Source: JAVJSU01 sp040219275
Lineage (GTDB): Bacteria > Chloroflexota > Anaerolineae > Aggregatilineales > Phototrophicaceae
DNA length: 33,949 nt
Reading direction: 5' to 3'
NCBI GenBank assembly: GCA_040219275.1
Contig: JAVJSU010000073.1
Coordinates: 1 to 33,949, forward strand
Of the stretch, positions 22,656 to 32,185 are shown piece by piece (the first letter of the stretch is position 1; every line of letters begins with the position of its first letter). Position numbers and translations under genes: made by a program. Below the pieces are notes generated by a model. The model saw nothing but the letters and a program-made list of their open reading frames with translations. It made no database searches and was not told the origin of the DNA.

Positions 22656-24023
22656 TTAAGTGGCGGAACCACGCAATATGCTTCTAAAGTAATCCGGCTT
22701 GCCGACCTGTCCGGCTTTGAGCGAGATTTCTAACCCATCGAAGTAAGGATCATCGGACGAGGCGCGACACAGGGGCGCACCGGGCGCAACCGGAATCAAT
22801 GCTTGAAGGGCGAAAATGCCGAGTTGACGGGTCGCATAACCGCAGGTATCCCCGCCACAGACCACCGCCCGCCGTAAGCCGGTGCGCGTCAGTAAGTCAC
22901 GCAGAATCATGCCTTGCTGTGGCGCTAAGATACTGCCGACATTTGTACCCGCTTTGCCGATCCGGGCTAAACGGTCATTAGTCGCGCTGATCGCCGGATC
23001 ATCCGAGCCGTGAGTGGAAAACATTAGTAAATTTTTGCCTTCGCCGATCAGGGTTAACGCCTCTTGAATAGTCGCTTCGCGGGTCGCGTCTGCGGTGGCG
23101 GGATCAACCAGATTTTCACTGTCCAACCGTAACCCGGTAAAGCCATTCGCCAGCGCCCATGTAATTTGATCTGCCGTGGCGGGGGCGGCGCTACCACTCA
23201 TGACGATGAGTTGATCTACCGCGCCGACGATGTTTGTGGTGTCTTTCGGCTGAAAGATGCCCTCGGTGTTCCAATAATGGGTGAGCGCATATTGAAAGCC
23301 GGATGACCCGACCAGGAAAATCGGCGCGTCCTTGTCACGCATCGCCCACAGCAAGCGCCCGATGGTGTGCAGGTGCGCGTCGTTGATGCTATCGAACAGG
23401 ATAATGTCATATTTGCCGTCCATGAGTCCCTGAAAATAGTCGTCCACATCGGCATCGGAGCGTTCTATATGGAGCACAGTCATCGCGCCAATGCTCAGGT
23501 CGGTCTGTTTGCCGAGATGCACGCGCAAATCACTTTCATCCATAGGAGTGATCGGGTGTTTGCTCATGGTGGGATGGCGGTCTAGCCGATACGTGACATC
23601 ATCCACCCGCGCAAACAGGTTGCTAAAGGCGACATAGCGCCGTAATTTGGGCGCACCGACCATCATCGGCACCGCCTTCGCGCCGAATATTTGTTGACCG
23701 ATTTCTGTCGCTCGACCAATACTGCCGACAGTGGGCGATGAATCAAATGTGGAGCAAATTTTATAATGGGCATAGGGCGCGCCGAATGCACGCAACGCCT
23801 CGAATGCGGTTGGCAGGTGCTCATCCATCTGCGCGGGAGACATCGTTCGGCTGACTCCGGCGATGCCGATGGCGCGGGCTTCGGGGAAACGTGCTTGCAG
23901 GGTATTCGCGTCCGCCGGGTCTAAAAAGAGTACCGTCGGCACACCGCCCCACTCCAGCACCTCCATCACATCGGTTGAGCCGGTGAAATCATCGCCGTAA
24001 TAGGTCAATAGTAAATCGCTCAT
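22656..24023 (-). CDS. oiaK: Four-carbon acid sugar kinase family, likely 3-oxo-isoapionate kinase
   Basis: The 455-residue product has the DUF1537 family N-terminus LLTYYGDDFTGSTDVMEVLE (the Asp-Asp-x-Thr-Gly motif) and the C-terminal nucleotide-binding segment RRAVVCGGDTCGYATRQLG, where the usual GGDTSG is GGDTCG. These kinases phosphorylate oxidised sugar acids. Next to an ApnO-like and a RuBisCO-like gene, the expected substrate is 3-oxo-isoapionate, giving the 4-phosphate. The ATG at 24023 overlaps the RuBisCO-like stop by four bases. The frame is open upstream to 24113, but that part is a shadow of the previous gene. Confidence 0.8.
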   Translation of the reverse strand: MSDLLLTYYGDDFTGSTDVMEVLEWGGVPTVLFLDPADANTLQARFPEARAIGIAGVSRTMSPAQMDEHLPTAFEALRAFGAPYAHYKICSTFDSSPTVGSIGRATEIGQQIFGAKAVPMMVGAPKLRRYVAFSNLFARVDDVTYRLDRHPTMSKHPITPMDESDLRVHLGKQTDLSIGAMTVLHIERSDADVDDYFQGLMDGKYDIILFDSINDAHLHTIGRLLWAMRDKDAPIFLVGSSGFQYALTHYWNTEGIFQPKDTTNIVGAVDQLIVMSGSAAPATADQITWALANGFTGLRLDSENLVDPATADATREATIQEALTLIGEGKNLLMFSTHGSDDPAISATNDRLARIGKAGTNVGSILAPQQGMILRDLLTRTGLRRAVVCGGDTCGYATRQLGIFALQALIPVAPGAPLCRASSDDPYFDGLEISLKAGQVGKPDYFRSILRGSAT

Positions 24024-25294
24024 GCCTTTTGAAATCTTTCTATCGCTTGTTGTAATTCGGGATGGGTTTTCGCTTTTTCCGCGAGTGATACACCATCCAA
24101 CGCCGCTGACCATGCTTGCCGTAAACTCTGCACGCCCGCAGAAGGTCCCGCCGGATGTGCCAGAATGCCCCCACCTGCTAGATACATCAGATCAACGCTA
24201 CCGAGCGCGGCAAAGGTATCATGGGTTTGATCGACAGATTGCGCGGACGAAAAAACCGGCATGGCGCAATCGTCCTCATGGAAAATGGGTGTGAGGCAAG
24301 CACGGGCGGAACCCAACACAGAGTCGTCACTTTCGCAGAATTTATTGCGTAAGCCGTTCACATGGAGATGATCGACCCCTGCGAGGCGCATAAATTTCTG
24401 GAACGCCACGTAACTCATGCCGAGTGCCGGACTGCGGTAAAATTGCCCCCATCCGGCGCGATGCCCGTGTACGGGGAGTTGGCTATGACGGCACACTTCC
24501 AGCACACCGACCAAGCCTACTGCCAGCATATTGACCATGATGCACGTCCCGCCATGTTGCAGAACGACATCATGATTGCGCCGCATTTCATCAAGATCGC
24601 CCGTCACATTGAACGCAACCATCACTTTTTTGCCTGTCTTTTGCGCGTGCGTGTTGACAACATCCATCACCGCTTTGACGCGGATTTCAAAGGGGGAATG
24701 GGGCGAATTTGTCTGGAGTTCATCATCTTTCACAAAATCGAGACCGGCTTCGCACAGCATCCCGACCAATTCGGCGGTGGCATCCGGTGATAAGCCCACA
24801 CTCGGCTTGATGATCGTGCCGATGATCGGGCGGGCATCTACGCCAGCGAGATCGCGCGTGCCATGAATGCCAAAGCGCGGTCCGGCATAGCGTTCGGCGA
24901 AAACGGCGGGAATGTCCACGTCGAGCAATTTTAAGCCGCTGAATTGCGCCAGTTCAAACAGGTTGCCGCTGACCGTCGTCATGAGGGTGCTCAACGACAC
25001 GCCGATATTTTCCAGCGGGAACGACAGCACCACTTCCGCCCGCCGGATCGTTCCACCGGATTGCGTGCCTTTCGCCTGCTGATAACACGGCAACGCGGGC
25101 GACTCGACTGTTTCTAGCTCGGTGATGCGTTCTACCGTTGCGCCATGCCGTGCCGTTAATTCCGGCGTTTCACCATGCACCTTGACGAATGTTCCGGCGG
25201 ATTGTTCGCCCGCCATCATCTGAGCGGATTTGTGCAGATCATGCGCGGTTTCGATGTGATAGGTTGCGGTTACGCGTTCCATCGTCAAAACCAT
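24020..25294 (-). CDS. oiaX: RuBisCO-like protein, likely 3-oxo-isoapionate-4-phosphate transcarboxylase/hydrolase
   Basis: The 424-residue product has RuBisCO-type motifs: GTIIKPSVGLSP with Lys163, DFVKDDELQ with the carbamate-forming Lys189 and metal ligands Asp191 and Glu192, HGHRAGWGQFYRSPALG (276-292), and the phosphate-binding glycines in LAGGGILAHPAGP. The GTIIKP and KDDE motifs are intact, but the sequence differs from true RuBisCO, which has HRAMH. In apiose pathways RuBisCO-like proteins act on 3-oxo-isoapionate 4-phosphate, either as decarboxylase or as transcarboxylase/hydrolase yielding 3-phosphoglycerate and glycolate. No erythrulose-phosphate isomerase gene is visible, which favours the second. 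The start shares one base with the lactonase stop (TGATG). Confidence 0.75.
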   Translation of the reverse strand: MVLTMERVTATYHIETAHDLHKSAQMMAGEQSAGTFVKVHGETPELTARHGATVERITELETVESPALPCYQQAKGTQSGGTIRRAEVVLSFPLENIGVSLSTLMTTVSGNLFELAQFSGLKLLDVDIPAVFAERYAGPRFGIHGTRDLAGVDARPIIGTIIKPSVGLSPDATAELVGMLCEAGLDFVKDDELQTNSPHSPFEIRVKAVMDVVNTHAQKTGKKVMVAFNVTGDLDEMRRNHDVVLQHGGTCIMVNMLAVGLVGVLEVCRHSQLPVHGHRAGWGQFYRSPALGMSYVAFQKFMRLAGVDHLHVNGLRNKFCESDDSVLGSARACLTPIFHEDDCAMPVFSSAQSVDQTHDTFAALGSVDLMYLAGGGILAHPAGPSAGVQSLRQAWSAALDGVSLAEKAKTHPELQQAIERFQKA

Positions 25295-27210
25295 CAGCGC
25301 ACCTCCTGATCGACAATCGCCAGCGCATAGGGCGGGAGTTCAAGCGTTTTGCCGTTAAATGCTGTAGATTGCGCCCAGAATGTGTCGGGATCGGTCATGC
25401 ACGCCCGCGCCATCGCTTCATCTAAGACGCGCACTGTGCAATCCCCAACAAGATTTTCCAGCGTCACAGATTGCGATTTTGCCGTCAAATTTGCCAGAAT
25501 CACGCGGAAATTTTGACCATTAAAAAGCGTTAACCCTTCTACATTCCGCGGATGCGTGCTGTGGCTGATGATGACTTCACCGCCTACAAATTCCCCCAAT
25601 GCACGAAAAACGTGAAACATTGGAAAGATCGTGCCACCCACAGAGGCGAACTTTTGCGGCACAGGCGAGTCGTTTAGTGTGTTCATTACGCCGCGCCAGC
25701 CGATTGTCTCGTAATAAGTCGCTGAATGGACTCCGCTTTCCGCGAGGTATTTAATACTGCCCAGCGTCCAGCCTGCGCCGAATAAACTCATCTGGCGCGG
25801 GTCAACCTGTGGCGGTAATTCGCCTGCCGGAATAGGCGGAGGTTCACCGGTTGCGTTGGGATTCCAGCGCATCTTGAACGTGACCGGACTGACAATAATC
25901 GGCGTGTCTGCTCCGCTAAAATCCCGCGCTGTCTGCACAGTTGGCACATGTGCGGCAAGGGTTTCTGCTAGAGAGAGGTTATCGAAGGCGTGCACCTGTG
26001 GATTGATGGAATAGGTCACAAAATCCAGCACATCGGCGGGAGGTCGTGCGCGATTGAGTTCCGCGAAGAAGGCATCCGTCCCCGCGCCAATCGGCACATC
26101 CAGCGCACCGAGCACCTGACGGGCAAGAGTCACTGTGTCGCGCTGTGTTGATTTTTCGTTCACATGGAAGATCAAGAGTCGCGCCAATAAAGAAGCATCG
26201 TTGAGCCAACTTTTAACGCGATTGAGTTCATTTTCCGCGTTATCCGTCAAGAAGAGCGCCAATTCTAGCTGTGTATTGAGCAACTTAGCGTAACTAACGG
26301 CGTGGTCAAAATCGCCTTGCGGATTCTCAGCATCAAAACGCACATCAGCGCGGAGATGGGCGAGATTCAGGGCGCGTAGGTGCTCAATTTGCCGTTCAGT
26401 GGGCAGAGCGCGATTTTCCGGCAGTCCCAGACCAGGCGACGGCAACGGCATGGCTTCATCGCCAATAATGAAGTGTAATTTTCTGGCTTCAGCGTCAATT
26501 TGTGGCAATTCACCCATCAGCGACAACGTGATTTTCTGGGAGACTCGTTCGCCTTTTTCGACGCTCACTGGAAAAGGCAGGCTCAATGGGGTGCAATAGG
26601 TCTTATAGCTGGCATCAATCCAGTTACGCTGATCTTCCATCTCGAAGGTGTCACCTTCCATCAAAACCCGCGCCTGTAGACCGGGAACGACTTCATGCGT
26701 CAGCGCCCGCATGTCAAAATACGGTTGATGTGGCGCGATCAACGCGGGAAACGCCCCGTCAACCTCTGCGCCATCGACGTGTTCCACAAGACAAGTTTTT
26801 CCGGCGAGTTGCATCGGATGAAGAACACAAAAGCCGATACGATTGCGCTTGAAGGTGCTATTGGCGATGCCCTCAAAGCTGAACGTAACCGTGCCTTGCG
26901 CATCACCGCTGATGTGTCCCTGCCACGCAAAGTCAATGTCGTCTTCTTGATGGTGCATCGTAAACTGGATGTCAAAATGATCGGGCTGAATGTCCATCGT
27001 CAGATCGTGAATTTCTGACGATACTGTTCCCCAATTTTGATTCCGCACGGTGGCATAAATCTGATGCAAAACCGCGACTTCGCCCAATTTAATGTGGCGG
27101 ATCGTGCCGTTGTCGTACAGCAGGGTCAACGCACCGGCTCGTAATGTGACCATTTCTGCAGGTGGCACGTTCGATCCGTCAAAGAGTTGTTGTTGTGTTG
27201 GCAACGTCAT
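25294..27210 (-). CDS. apnL: D-apionolactonase-like protein
   Basis: The 638-residue product has three parts. An N-terminal beta-sandwich region (about 1-255) includes NQNWGTVSSEIHD and HPMQLAGKTCLVEHVDG. A central TIM-barrel region (about 265-560) has strand ends such as LRADVRFDAEN and SATYYETIGWRGVM. A C-terminal beta region (about 565-638) ends at ELPPYALAIVD. This layout and length match the D-apionolactonase family, which opens D-apionolactone to D-apionate, the step between the dehydrogenase and the oxidoisomerase. I have no alignment, so the identity is from pattern recognition plus neighbours. The gene overlaps the permease gene before it by four bases and the RuBisCO-like gene after it by one. 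Confidence 0.75.
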   Translation of the reverse strand: MTLPTQQQLFDGSNVPPAEMVTLRAGALTLLYDNGTIRHIKLGEVAVLHQIYATVRNQNWGTVSSEIHDLTMDIQPDHFDIQFTMHHQEDDIDFAWQGHISGDAQGTVTFSFEGIANSTFKRNRIGFCVLHPMQLAGKTCLVEHVDGAEVDGAFPALIAPHQPYFDMRALTHEVVPGLQARVLMEGDTFEMEDQRNWIDASYKTYCTPLSLPFPVSVEKGERVSQKITLSLMGELPQIDAEARKLHFIIGDEAMPLPSPGLGLPENRALPTERQIEHLRALNLAHLRADVRFDAENPQGDFDHAVSYAKLLNTQLELALFLTDNAENELNRVKSWLNDASLLARLLIFHVNEKSTQRDTVTLARQVLGALDVPIGAGTDAFFAELNRARPPADVLDFVTYSINPQVHAFDNLSLAETLAAHVPTVQTARDFSGADTPIIVSPVTFKMRWNPNATGEPPPIPAGELPPQVDPRQMSLFGAGWTLGSIKYLAESGVHSATYYETIGWRGVMNTLNDSPVPQKFASVGGTIFPMFHVFRALGEFVGGEVIISHSTHPRNVEGLTLFNGQNFRVILANLTAKSQSVTLENLVGDCTVRVLDEAMARACMTDPDTFWAQSTAFNGKTLELPPYALAIVDQEVR

Positions 27211-28208
27211 GGACGAACATCCTCCACTTCTGCACGGATGAAGCGCCGACGCAAACGGGTGAGGTTCTCTGTGCGGACACTATCCAGAAACACGGCGATG
27301 AAAATGACGATGGCTTTGACCATCGGCTGTAGATAGAGGTTGACACTGCGGAAGACCAGTCCGGTTTCCACCATTTGCAGTAAGATTGCGCCGAAGACCG
27401 CGCCAACCACACTGCCCGTCCCGCCGAACAAACTCGTCCCGCCCAGCACCGCCGCCGCGATTGCATCAAATTCGTATTGTTCGCCGAAACTGCGATCCAC
27501 ACGCATGACCTGCGACGCGAGGATAAATCCTGCCAGACCCGCGCACACGCCGGAAATCACATAAACCGAAGCAATCACGCGATCCGTGTTGATGCCCGCT
27601 TTTTTGGCGGCTTCGAGATCATTGCCAACAGCGTAAATCTGCCGACCAAGCGGCATATAACGCAGGATGATGGTGGCGACAATCAAGATCAGCAGAAAGA
27701 CAATCACCGGCATGGGCACCCCCAGCAGGCGCAATTGCCCGAAGGCGTTCACTTTTTCAGGTAAATCGACCTGTTCGGATTCGGTCAGAAATGTGCCGAT
27801 TCCGCGCCCCATGACGAGCGTCGCCAGCGTAACCATAAACGGGATGATCTTCAACTTGACGACACAGAAGGCGTTAAATGCGCCGTATGCCGCGCCGACT
27901 GCCACCGCGATCAGCAAGCCCATACTTACCGGAATATCCCATGCCCGCATGAGTAAACCCGCCGTCACCGCAGACAGATACATATTCGAGCCAACGGACA
28001 GATCAATGCCCGCAGTCAGCAAAACGAAAGTCATGCCCACCGCCAGCATCCCGACGAATGACGCATTTTTGATGATCGCCAGCACGTTATCGGTAGAGAA
28101 AAAGTTGCGTGACGTCAGCGCGAAGAAGGCGAAAATAATGACGAACAGGATATAGGTGGCGTTGTTGATGAGCAGGTTGTAGAGGTTGTTTTCGTATAGG
28201 CGTTTCAT
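27207..28208 (-). CDS. Sugar ABC transporter permease (RbsC type), second of two
   Basis: The 333-residue membrane protein has about 8-10 helices and the monosaccharide-permease hallmarks TFVLLTAGIDLSVGSNMYLS, AVGNDLEAAKKAGINTDRV and AAAVLGGTSLFGGTGSVVGA. It would pair with the other permease in a heterodimer that carries the sugar across the membrane. The start overlaps the ATPase stop by four bases, and the stop overlaps the lactonase start by four. The imported sugar is expected to be D-apiose from the downstream enzymes. Confidence 0.88.
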   Translation of the reverse strand: MKRLYENNLYNLLINNATYILFVIIFAFFALTSRNFFSTDNVLAIIKNASFVGMLAVGMTFVLLTAGIDLSVGSNMYLSAVTAGLLMRAWDIPVSMGLLIAVAVGAAYGAFNAFCVVKLKIIPFMVTLATLVMGRGIGTFLTESEQVDLPEKVNAFGQLRLLGVPMPVIVFLLILIVATIILRYMPLGRQIYAVGNDLEAAKKAGINTDRVIASVYVISGVCAGLAGFILASQVMRVDRSFGEQYEFDAIAAAVLGGTSLFGGTGSVVGAVFGAILLQMVETGLVFRSVNLYLQPMVKAIVIFIAVFLDSVRTENLTRLRRRFIRAEVEDVRP

Positions 28209-29749
28209 GAAGCCACCTCAGCTTTTGAGATATTGTCTGCGATGGTTTCCCGGAAGGCGGCGCGTAAAATGGCATCCGGCGTGAATTGCTCCCGCGTAAA
28301 TGTGCCGACGATCTCGCCCTGATTCATCACCAGAATCCGGTCACACATGCCGACCAACTCCTCGATTTCGGACGAGATAAACAGCACCCCGCTTCCACTT
28401 TCTGCGAGTTGGTCAATGATCGAGTAAATTTCGTACTTCGCGCCCACATCCACACCCCGCGTCGGCTCATCCATGATGAACACTTTCGGATCGCTCAGTA
28501 GCCATTTGGCGATGACTACTTTTTGCTGATTTCCGCCGCTGAGTGCCTTTGCGGGTTGGATGCCAATATCTCCACTTTTGAGTTGCAACGCCTGTGATGC
28601 CCGTTTCGCCGCGCCATTGAGTTGGGCATGGTCAATCATGCTTGATAGGCTGTTGGCGAATTGGGGTAAGCTCACCAGACCGATGTTGTCGGCGATGTTG
28701 ATGTTCATAAGTAAGCCCTCTTCACGGCGATTTTCCGTGACGAAAGCGATGCCGTTGCGGATGCTATCACGCGGGGAATGAAAACCGAGCGACGTTTCCC
28801 CGATGTGAATCTCACCGGAGTCATACTCATCAATACCGAAGATGATGCGCGCCAATTCCGTGCGTCCAGACCCCATCAAACCGAAAACGCCGAGCACCTC
28901 GCCCGCATACAGATCAAAGTGTATGTCCTTGACAATCCCTTTGGCAGAAATATCTCTGACCGCCAGCACCGTTTTATCGCTGACTTGTGCGCTTTTAGGA
29001 GGGAAGAGTTGCTCCAGCTTGCGCCCGACCATCAAGTTAATCATGCGGTTGATGTCAAACTCACTGACGGCTTCCTGTGCCATCAACACGCCATCACGCA
29101 TCACGGCGATGGTATCGGCGTGCGCCATCACATCGTTGAGGATATGCGAGATAAAAATGATCGCCTTGCCCTCTGATCGCAATTGCTTCATGATGGCGAA
29201 TAAGCGCTCGGTTTCCCGCGCAGTCAGGGAGGTTGTCGGCTCATCAAAAATAATCAGTTCTGCCTCAAAGTAGAGCGCCTTCGCAATTTCCACCAGTTGG
29301 CGTTCCCCCGGTGACATCTCGCTGATGATCGTATCCGGAGTGACCGATAAGCCCACGCGCTTGAGAATATCGACGGATTGCGTTTCTAATTTGCGGCGGT
29401 CTACAAAACGGAGCGGACCCCAACCGCGTGTCGGGAAGTTATCAATAAAGATATTTTCTGCAATTGATAGATTGGTAAACAAGTTCAATTCTTGATGGAT
29501 AAACGCGATTCCTGCATGATGGGCTTCCGCAGGGTTGCGCGGTGTGTGGGATTTACCTTTAAGGGTCATCATGCCGGCATCCGGTTGAACCACCCCGCCG
29601 ATCAAATTCATCAGCGTAGATTTCCCTGCACCGTTCTGTCCGATCAACCCGAAAATCTCGCCAGCTTTTACATCAATGCTGATGCCCTGTACGGCAGGCA
29701 CACCGAAATAGGCTTTGGTCAATCCGTCTGTGCTAAATAAAGTTGTCAT
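28205..29749 (-). CDS. Sugar ABC transporter ATP-binding protein (RbsA type, two domains)
   Basis: The 514-residue product is a tandem ATPase. Domain 1 has Walker A GQNGAGKST (residues 37-45), signature MSPGERQLVEIAKAL and Walker B LIIFDEPTTSL. Domain 2 has the degenerate Walker A FGLMGSGRTELARIIFG, usual for RbsA, then LSGGNQQKVVIAKWLLSDP and VFIMDEPTRGVDVGAK. It powers import through the two permeases. It overlaps both neighbouring permease genes by four bases, so stoichiometric translation is likely. Length is normal. Confidence 0.9.
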   Translation of the reverse strand: MTTLFSTDGLTKAYFGVPAVQGISIDVKAGEIFGLIGQNGAGKSTLMNLIGGVVQPDAGMMTLKGKSHTPRNPAEAHHAGIAFIHQELNLFTNLSIAENIFIDNFPTRGWGPLRFVDRRKLETQSVDILKRVGLSVTPDTIISEMSPGERQLVEIAKALYFEAELIIFDEPTTSLTARETERLFAIMKQLRSEGKAIIFISHILNDVMAHADTIAVMRDGVLMAQEAVSEFDINRMINLMVGRKLEQLFPPKSAQVSDKTVLAVRDISAKGIVKDIHFDLYAGEVLGVFGLMGSGRTELARIIFGIDEYDSGEIHIGETSLGFHSPRDSIRNGIAFVTENRREEGLLMNINIADNIGLVSLPQFANSLSSMIDHAQLNGAAKRASQALQLKSGDIGIQPAKALSGGNQQKVVIAKWLLSDPKVFIMDEPTRGVDVGAKYEIYSIIDQLAESGSGVLFISSEIEELVGMCDRILVMNQGEIVGTFTREQFTPDAILRAAFRETIADNISKAEVAS

Positions 29750-30945
29750 GAGGCACGCTCCGAATTCGATAAGCGCGTGCGGGTAATATCGAGCAATGCC
29801 GCCGCCAGAATGACCGTCCCCTTGACCGCGTCAATCACAAACGGGGAAAGTCGCGCCGCGTTGAGCACATTCAATAATAGGGTGAAGAACACCACGCCGA
29901 AAAACGTTCCCTTGATCGACCCTTTGCCCCCGAAGAGACTCGTCCCGCCGATAACGCACGCGCCGATAATATCCAGCAACAAACTACCTTCGCCGAGCGT
30001 TGGTCGCCCGATCTCCAAGCGTGCGGTATAGAGGATAGACGCTACCGCCGCGCAGAATCCGCTGAACATGTAGACGAGGATAATTATGCGGTTGGTCGGC
30101 ACACCTGAAATGCGGGCGGCACGGTCATTGGTGCCGATGGCGAACATGCGCCTGCCGAACACCGTGCGATTCAGGATATAACTCGCCACAAGTCCCAGAC
30201 TGAGCGCGATCACCGTTGCTGAGGTAATCAGCGTGGGAATATCCCGCCGAGCGATTTCTGAGTCGACTTTCTGACCGATATAAATGGAGACCAGTTGCCC
30301 ATCATCGCCAAGTCTGATGAAGGCATCCGGTAAGCCGGAAATGTTGCGCGATTGAGTCAGCCAAAGGGCGAAATAGCTAAAGAAAATCAACGAAACCAGT
30401 GTGACCATAAACGGCGTAATTTTGAAGCGCGTAATCAGCAGTCCGTTCAAAAAGCCGATGAAAACGCCAACCAGCAACATGGCAAGTACCGCCATCGGCA
30501 TAGCGAGGTTGCTATTCGCCAGAAGCCCGCCGTTCTCGTCAATCAAGATTCCCCATAATGGCAATTTATCGAACATAGACGGGTTGAGTTCGCCCGTCAT
30601 AATCATCGCGCCGACCACGCTTGTAATCGCCATGATTGACCCTTGAGACAGGTCAATGCCGGCGACGATAAGCACAAATGTCTGCCCGATGGCAATCGCA
30701 AACAGGGGCCACATATTCGACAATTGGTTGACGATGTTGACCGGATTTGACAAGCGTCCATAAAATTGCGACGCGACGACAAAGGCAAAGACGGTAAACA
30801 TCAGGATGAAGTAATCGGAAACTAACAGGCGCTTAAGCCATTTGAATATGGCTTGTTGCCCTGAAGGTGCGGGCTGACTTTTGCCCACGTTGATTTCTTT
30901 CAGGGTTAGCCCCGGCACTTCGGAGTCATTTTGTACTACAGACAC
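29746..30945 (-). CDS. Sugar ABC transporter permease (RbsC type), first of two
   Basis: The 399-residue product has a longer polar N-terminus (about 45 residues) before about 10 membrane helices. Recognisable family segments are TFVLIVAGIDLSQGSIMAIT, FAIGTNDRAARISGVPTNR and GACVIGGTSLFGGKGSIKGT. Translation starts at a GTG behind GGGGGA. It is the first gene after the binding-protein gene and is separated from it by a hairpin (31114-31142), which would let the binding protein be made in excess. It forms the importer with the ATPase and second permease. Confidence 0.88.
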   Translation of the reverse strand: MSVVQNDSEVPGLTLKEINVGKSQPAPSGQQAIFKWLKRLLVSDYFILMFTVFAFVVASQFYGRLSNPVNIVNQLSNMWPLFAIAIGQTFVLIVAGIDLSQGSIMAITSVVGAMIMTGELNPSMFDKLPLWGILIDENGGLLANSNLAMPMAVLAMLLVGVFIGFLNGLLITRFKITPFMVTLVSLIFFSYFALWLTQSRNISGLPDAFIRLGDDGQLVSIYIGQKVDSEIARRDIPTLITSATVIALSLGLVASYILNRTVFGRRMFAIGTNDRAARISGVPTNRIIILVYMFSGFCAAVASILYTARLEIGRPTLGEGSLLLDIIGACVIGGTSLFGGKGSIKGTFFGVVFFTLLLNVLNAARLSPFVIDAVKGTVILAAALLDITRTRLSNSERAS

Positions 30946-31113
30946 GTTATTTCCCCCGCTTCAAAAACAAATGATGATCGTTGCCGGATGATTGTAACCA
31001 ACACGGATTGATGTTTATACATGGGGTGAATAGTATCCTCTCAGACAGGCTCCACCCCATTTTCATAACCGGTTACGTGTTCCGCCACGTTGTTGGTTAC
31101 TGCTTCCGGTGAG

Positions 31114-31142
31114 AGGCATGATGATTTTTGTGCATCATGCCT
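31114..31142 (-). terminator. Attenuating hairpin after the sugar-binding protein gene
   Basis: AGGCATGATG (31114-31123) and CATCATGCCT (31133-31142) form a perfect 10-base stem, 11 bases after the stop at 31154. No T run follows on the minus strand, so it probably limits or stabilises rather than stops transcription. TAACCGGTTA (31066-31075), a perfect 10-base palindrome, lies farther on in the same gap. Confidence 0.55.
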
Positions 31143-31153
31143 TTCTCAGTACA

Positions 31154-32185
31154 TTATTGGTCGAGGAAACCTTCGTCGTAGAGCACACAGCCCCACATAT
31201 CCAGACGGCTGTAAGGATAGTTGGCGGCGGTCAGGGCGAAACCGGGGTCTTCCAGAACGGCGTTCGGCTGTGCATCACCGTCTTCGATTGCGCCGAGGAT
31301 GGCATCAAGCGTCAATTCTGCTTCCAAGAAGAGGTCTTGCACGCCAGTGGTATCAACATAGCCCTGTTCGATCAACATACAGGCGGTTGCGTCGCCGTCC
31401 AGCCCGCCCATAATCACATGGTTGGGATCGCCGGTGGGTGCCCACATGCCACGCGGTTCAAGCACGGAGCGGATGGTCGGGAACAGGAAGTCCGAAGAGG
31501 TGAAGATGAAATCAACATCAGGATTGGCGGTGATTGCCGCTTCGAGGTTTGCCAGCGCGGTTGCGGCATCCCATTCAGTCGCCACTTCAATCGGTTCATT
31601 GAACATACCGGGGTAACGGGCGTTGTAGCGTTCGATCACGGCGAAGAAACCGTCACGGCGACCAATGGCGTTTGTGTCTTGCAATGCGCCGACAAGGATC
31701 AACGGGGTGATGGCTTCGCCAGTGACTTCAAATTGACGTAAGGCTTTTTCCGCCATAAAAGAGACGGCTTGTTCGGTGATGATCTGATTATCCGCCACGA
31801 CGATGATGCCGTTGGTACGATCATTGGGAGGACGGTTGAACACGGCAATCGGAATATCGGCATCCTGCGCTTCATTGATGATGGTCACGGCGCTATCGCC
31901 ATCTTGCGGGATGATGATGATGCCGTCTACGCCTTCAGCGATACATTCACGCACCTGTTCCAACTGACGGTTCGGATCTTCGTTGGCGTTGAATTCAAGC
32001 ACTTCTACGCCTTGATCGCGCAAGGTTGTGGTGATGGCAAGATGACCGGCAACCCAGAATTCCGTTTCCAGATCCTGAAAGCCAAAACATATTGTCGTGT
32101 CATCCTGTGCGCTGACGGTTAGGGAAAGCGCGCTCAGCATCCCTAAAGCAAGTACCAGACAGAGGAGGGTAAGTTTTCTAATCAT
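31154..32185 (-). CDS. Periplasmic-type sugar-binding protein of the apiose importer
   Basis: The 343-residue product starts with a signal peptide (MIRKLTLLCLVLALGMLSAL, then SLTVSA, probable cut after residue 26). The mature part is a Peripla_BP_4/RbsB-like two-lobe protein: ICFGFQDLETEFWVAGH, IAEGVDGIIIIPQDGD and ADIPIAVFNRPPNDR. No lipobox cysteine is seen, so it is exported without lipid anchoring. The ribosome site AAGGAG precedes the ATG. It is the first gene of the importer-catabolism operon and lies downstream of two ATTGTATACAAT sites. Ligand D-apiose is inferred from the downstream enzymes. Confidence 0.85.
   Translation of the reverse strand: MIRKLTLLCLVLALGMLSALSLTVSAQDDTTICFGFQDLETEFWVAGHLAITTTLRDQGVEVLEFNANEDPNRQLEQVRECIAEGVDGIIIIPQDGDSAVTIINEAQDADIPIAVFNRPPNDRTNGIIVVADNQIITEQAVSFMAEKALRQFEVTGEAITPLILVGALQDTNAIGRRDGFFAVIERYNARYPGMFNEPIEVATEWDAATALANLEAAITANPDVDFIFTSSDFLFPTIRSVLEPRGMWAPTGDPNHVIMGGLDGDATACMLIEQGYVDTTGVQDLFLEAELTLDAILGAIEDGDAQPNAVLEDPGFALTAANYPYSRLDMWGCVLYDEGFLDQ

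Noticed and set aside
24020..25294. True RuBisCO for carbon fixation
   Set aside because: The loop after the catalytic region differs (HGHRAG instead of HRAMH), there is no small subunit or phosphoribulokinase, and the neighbours are sugar-acid genes.
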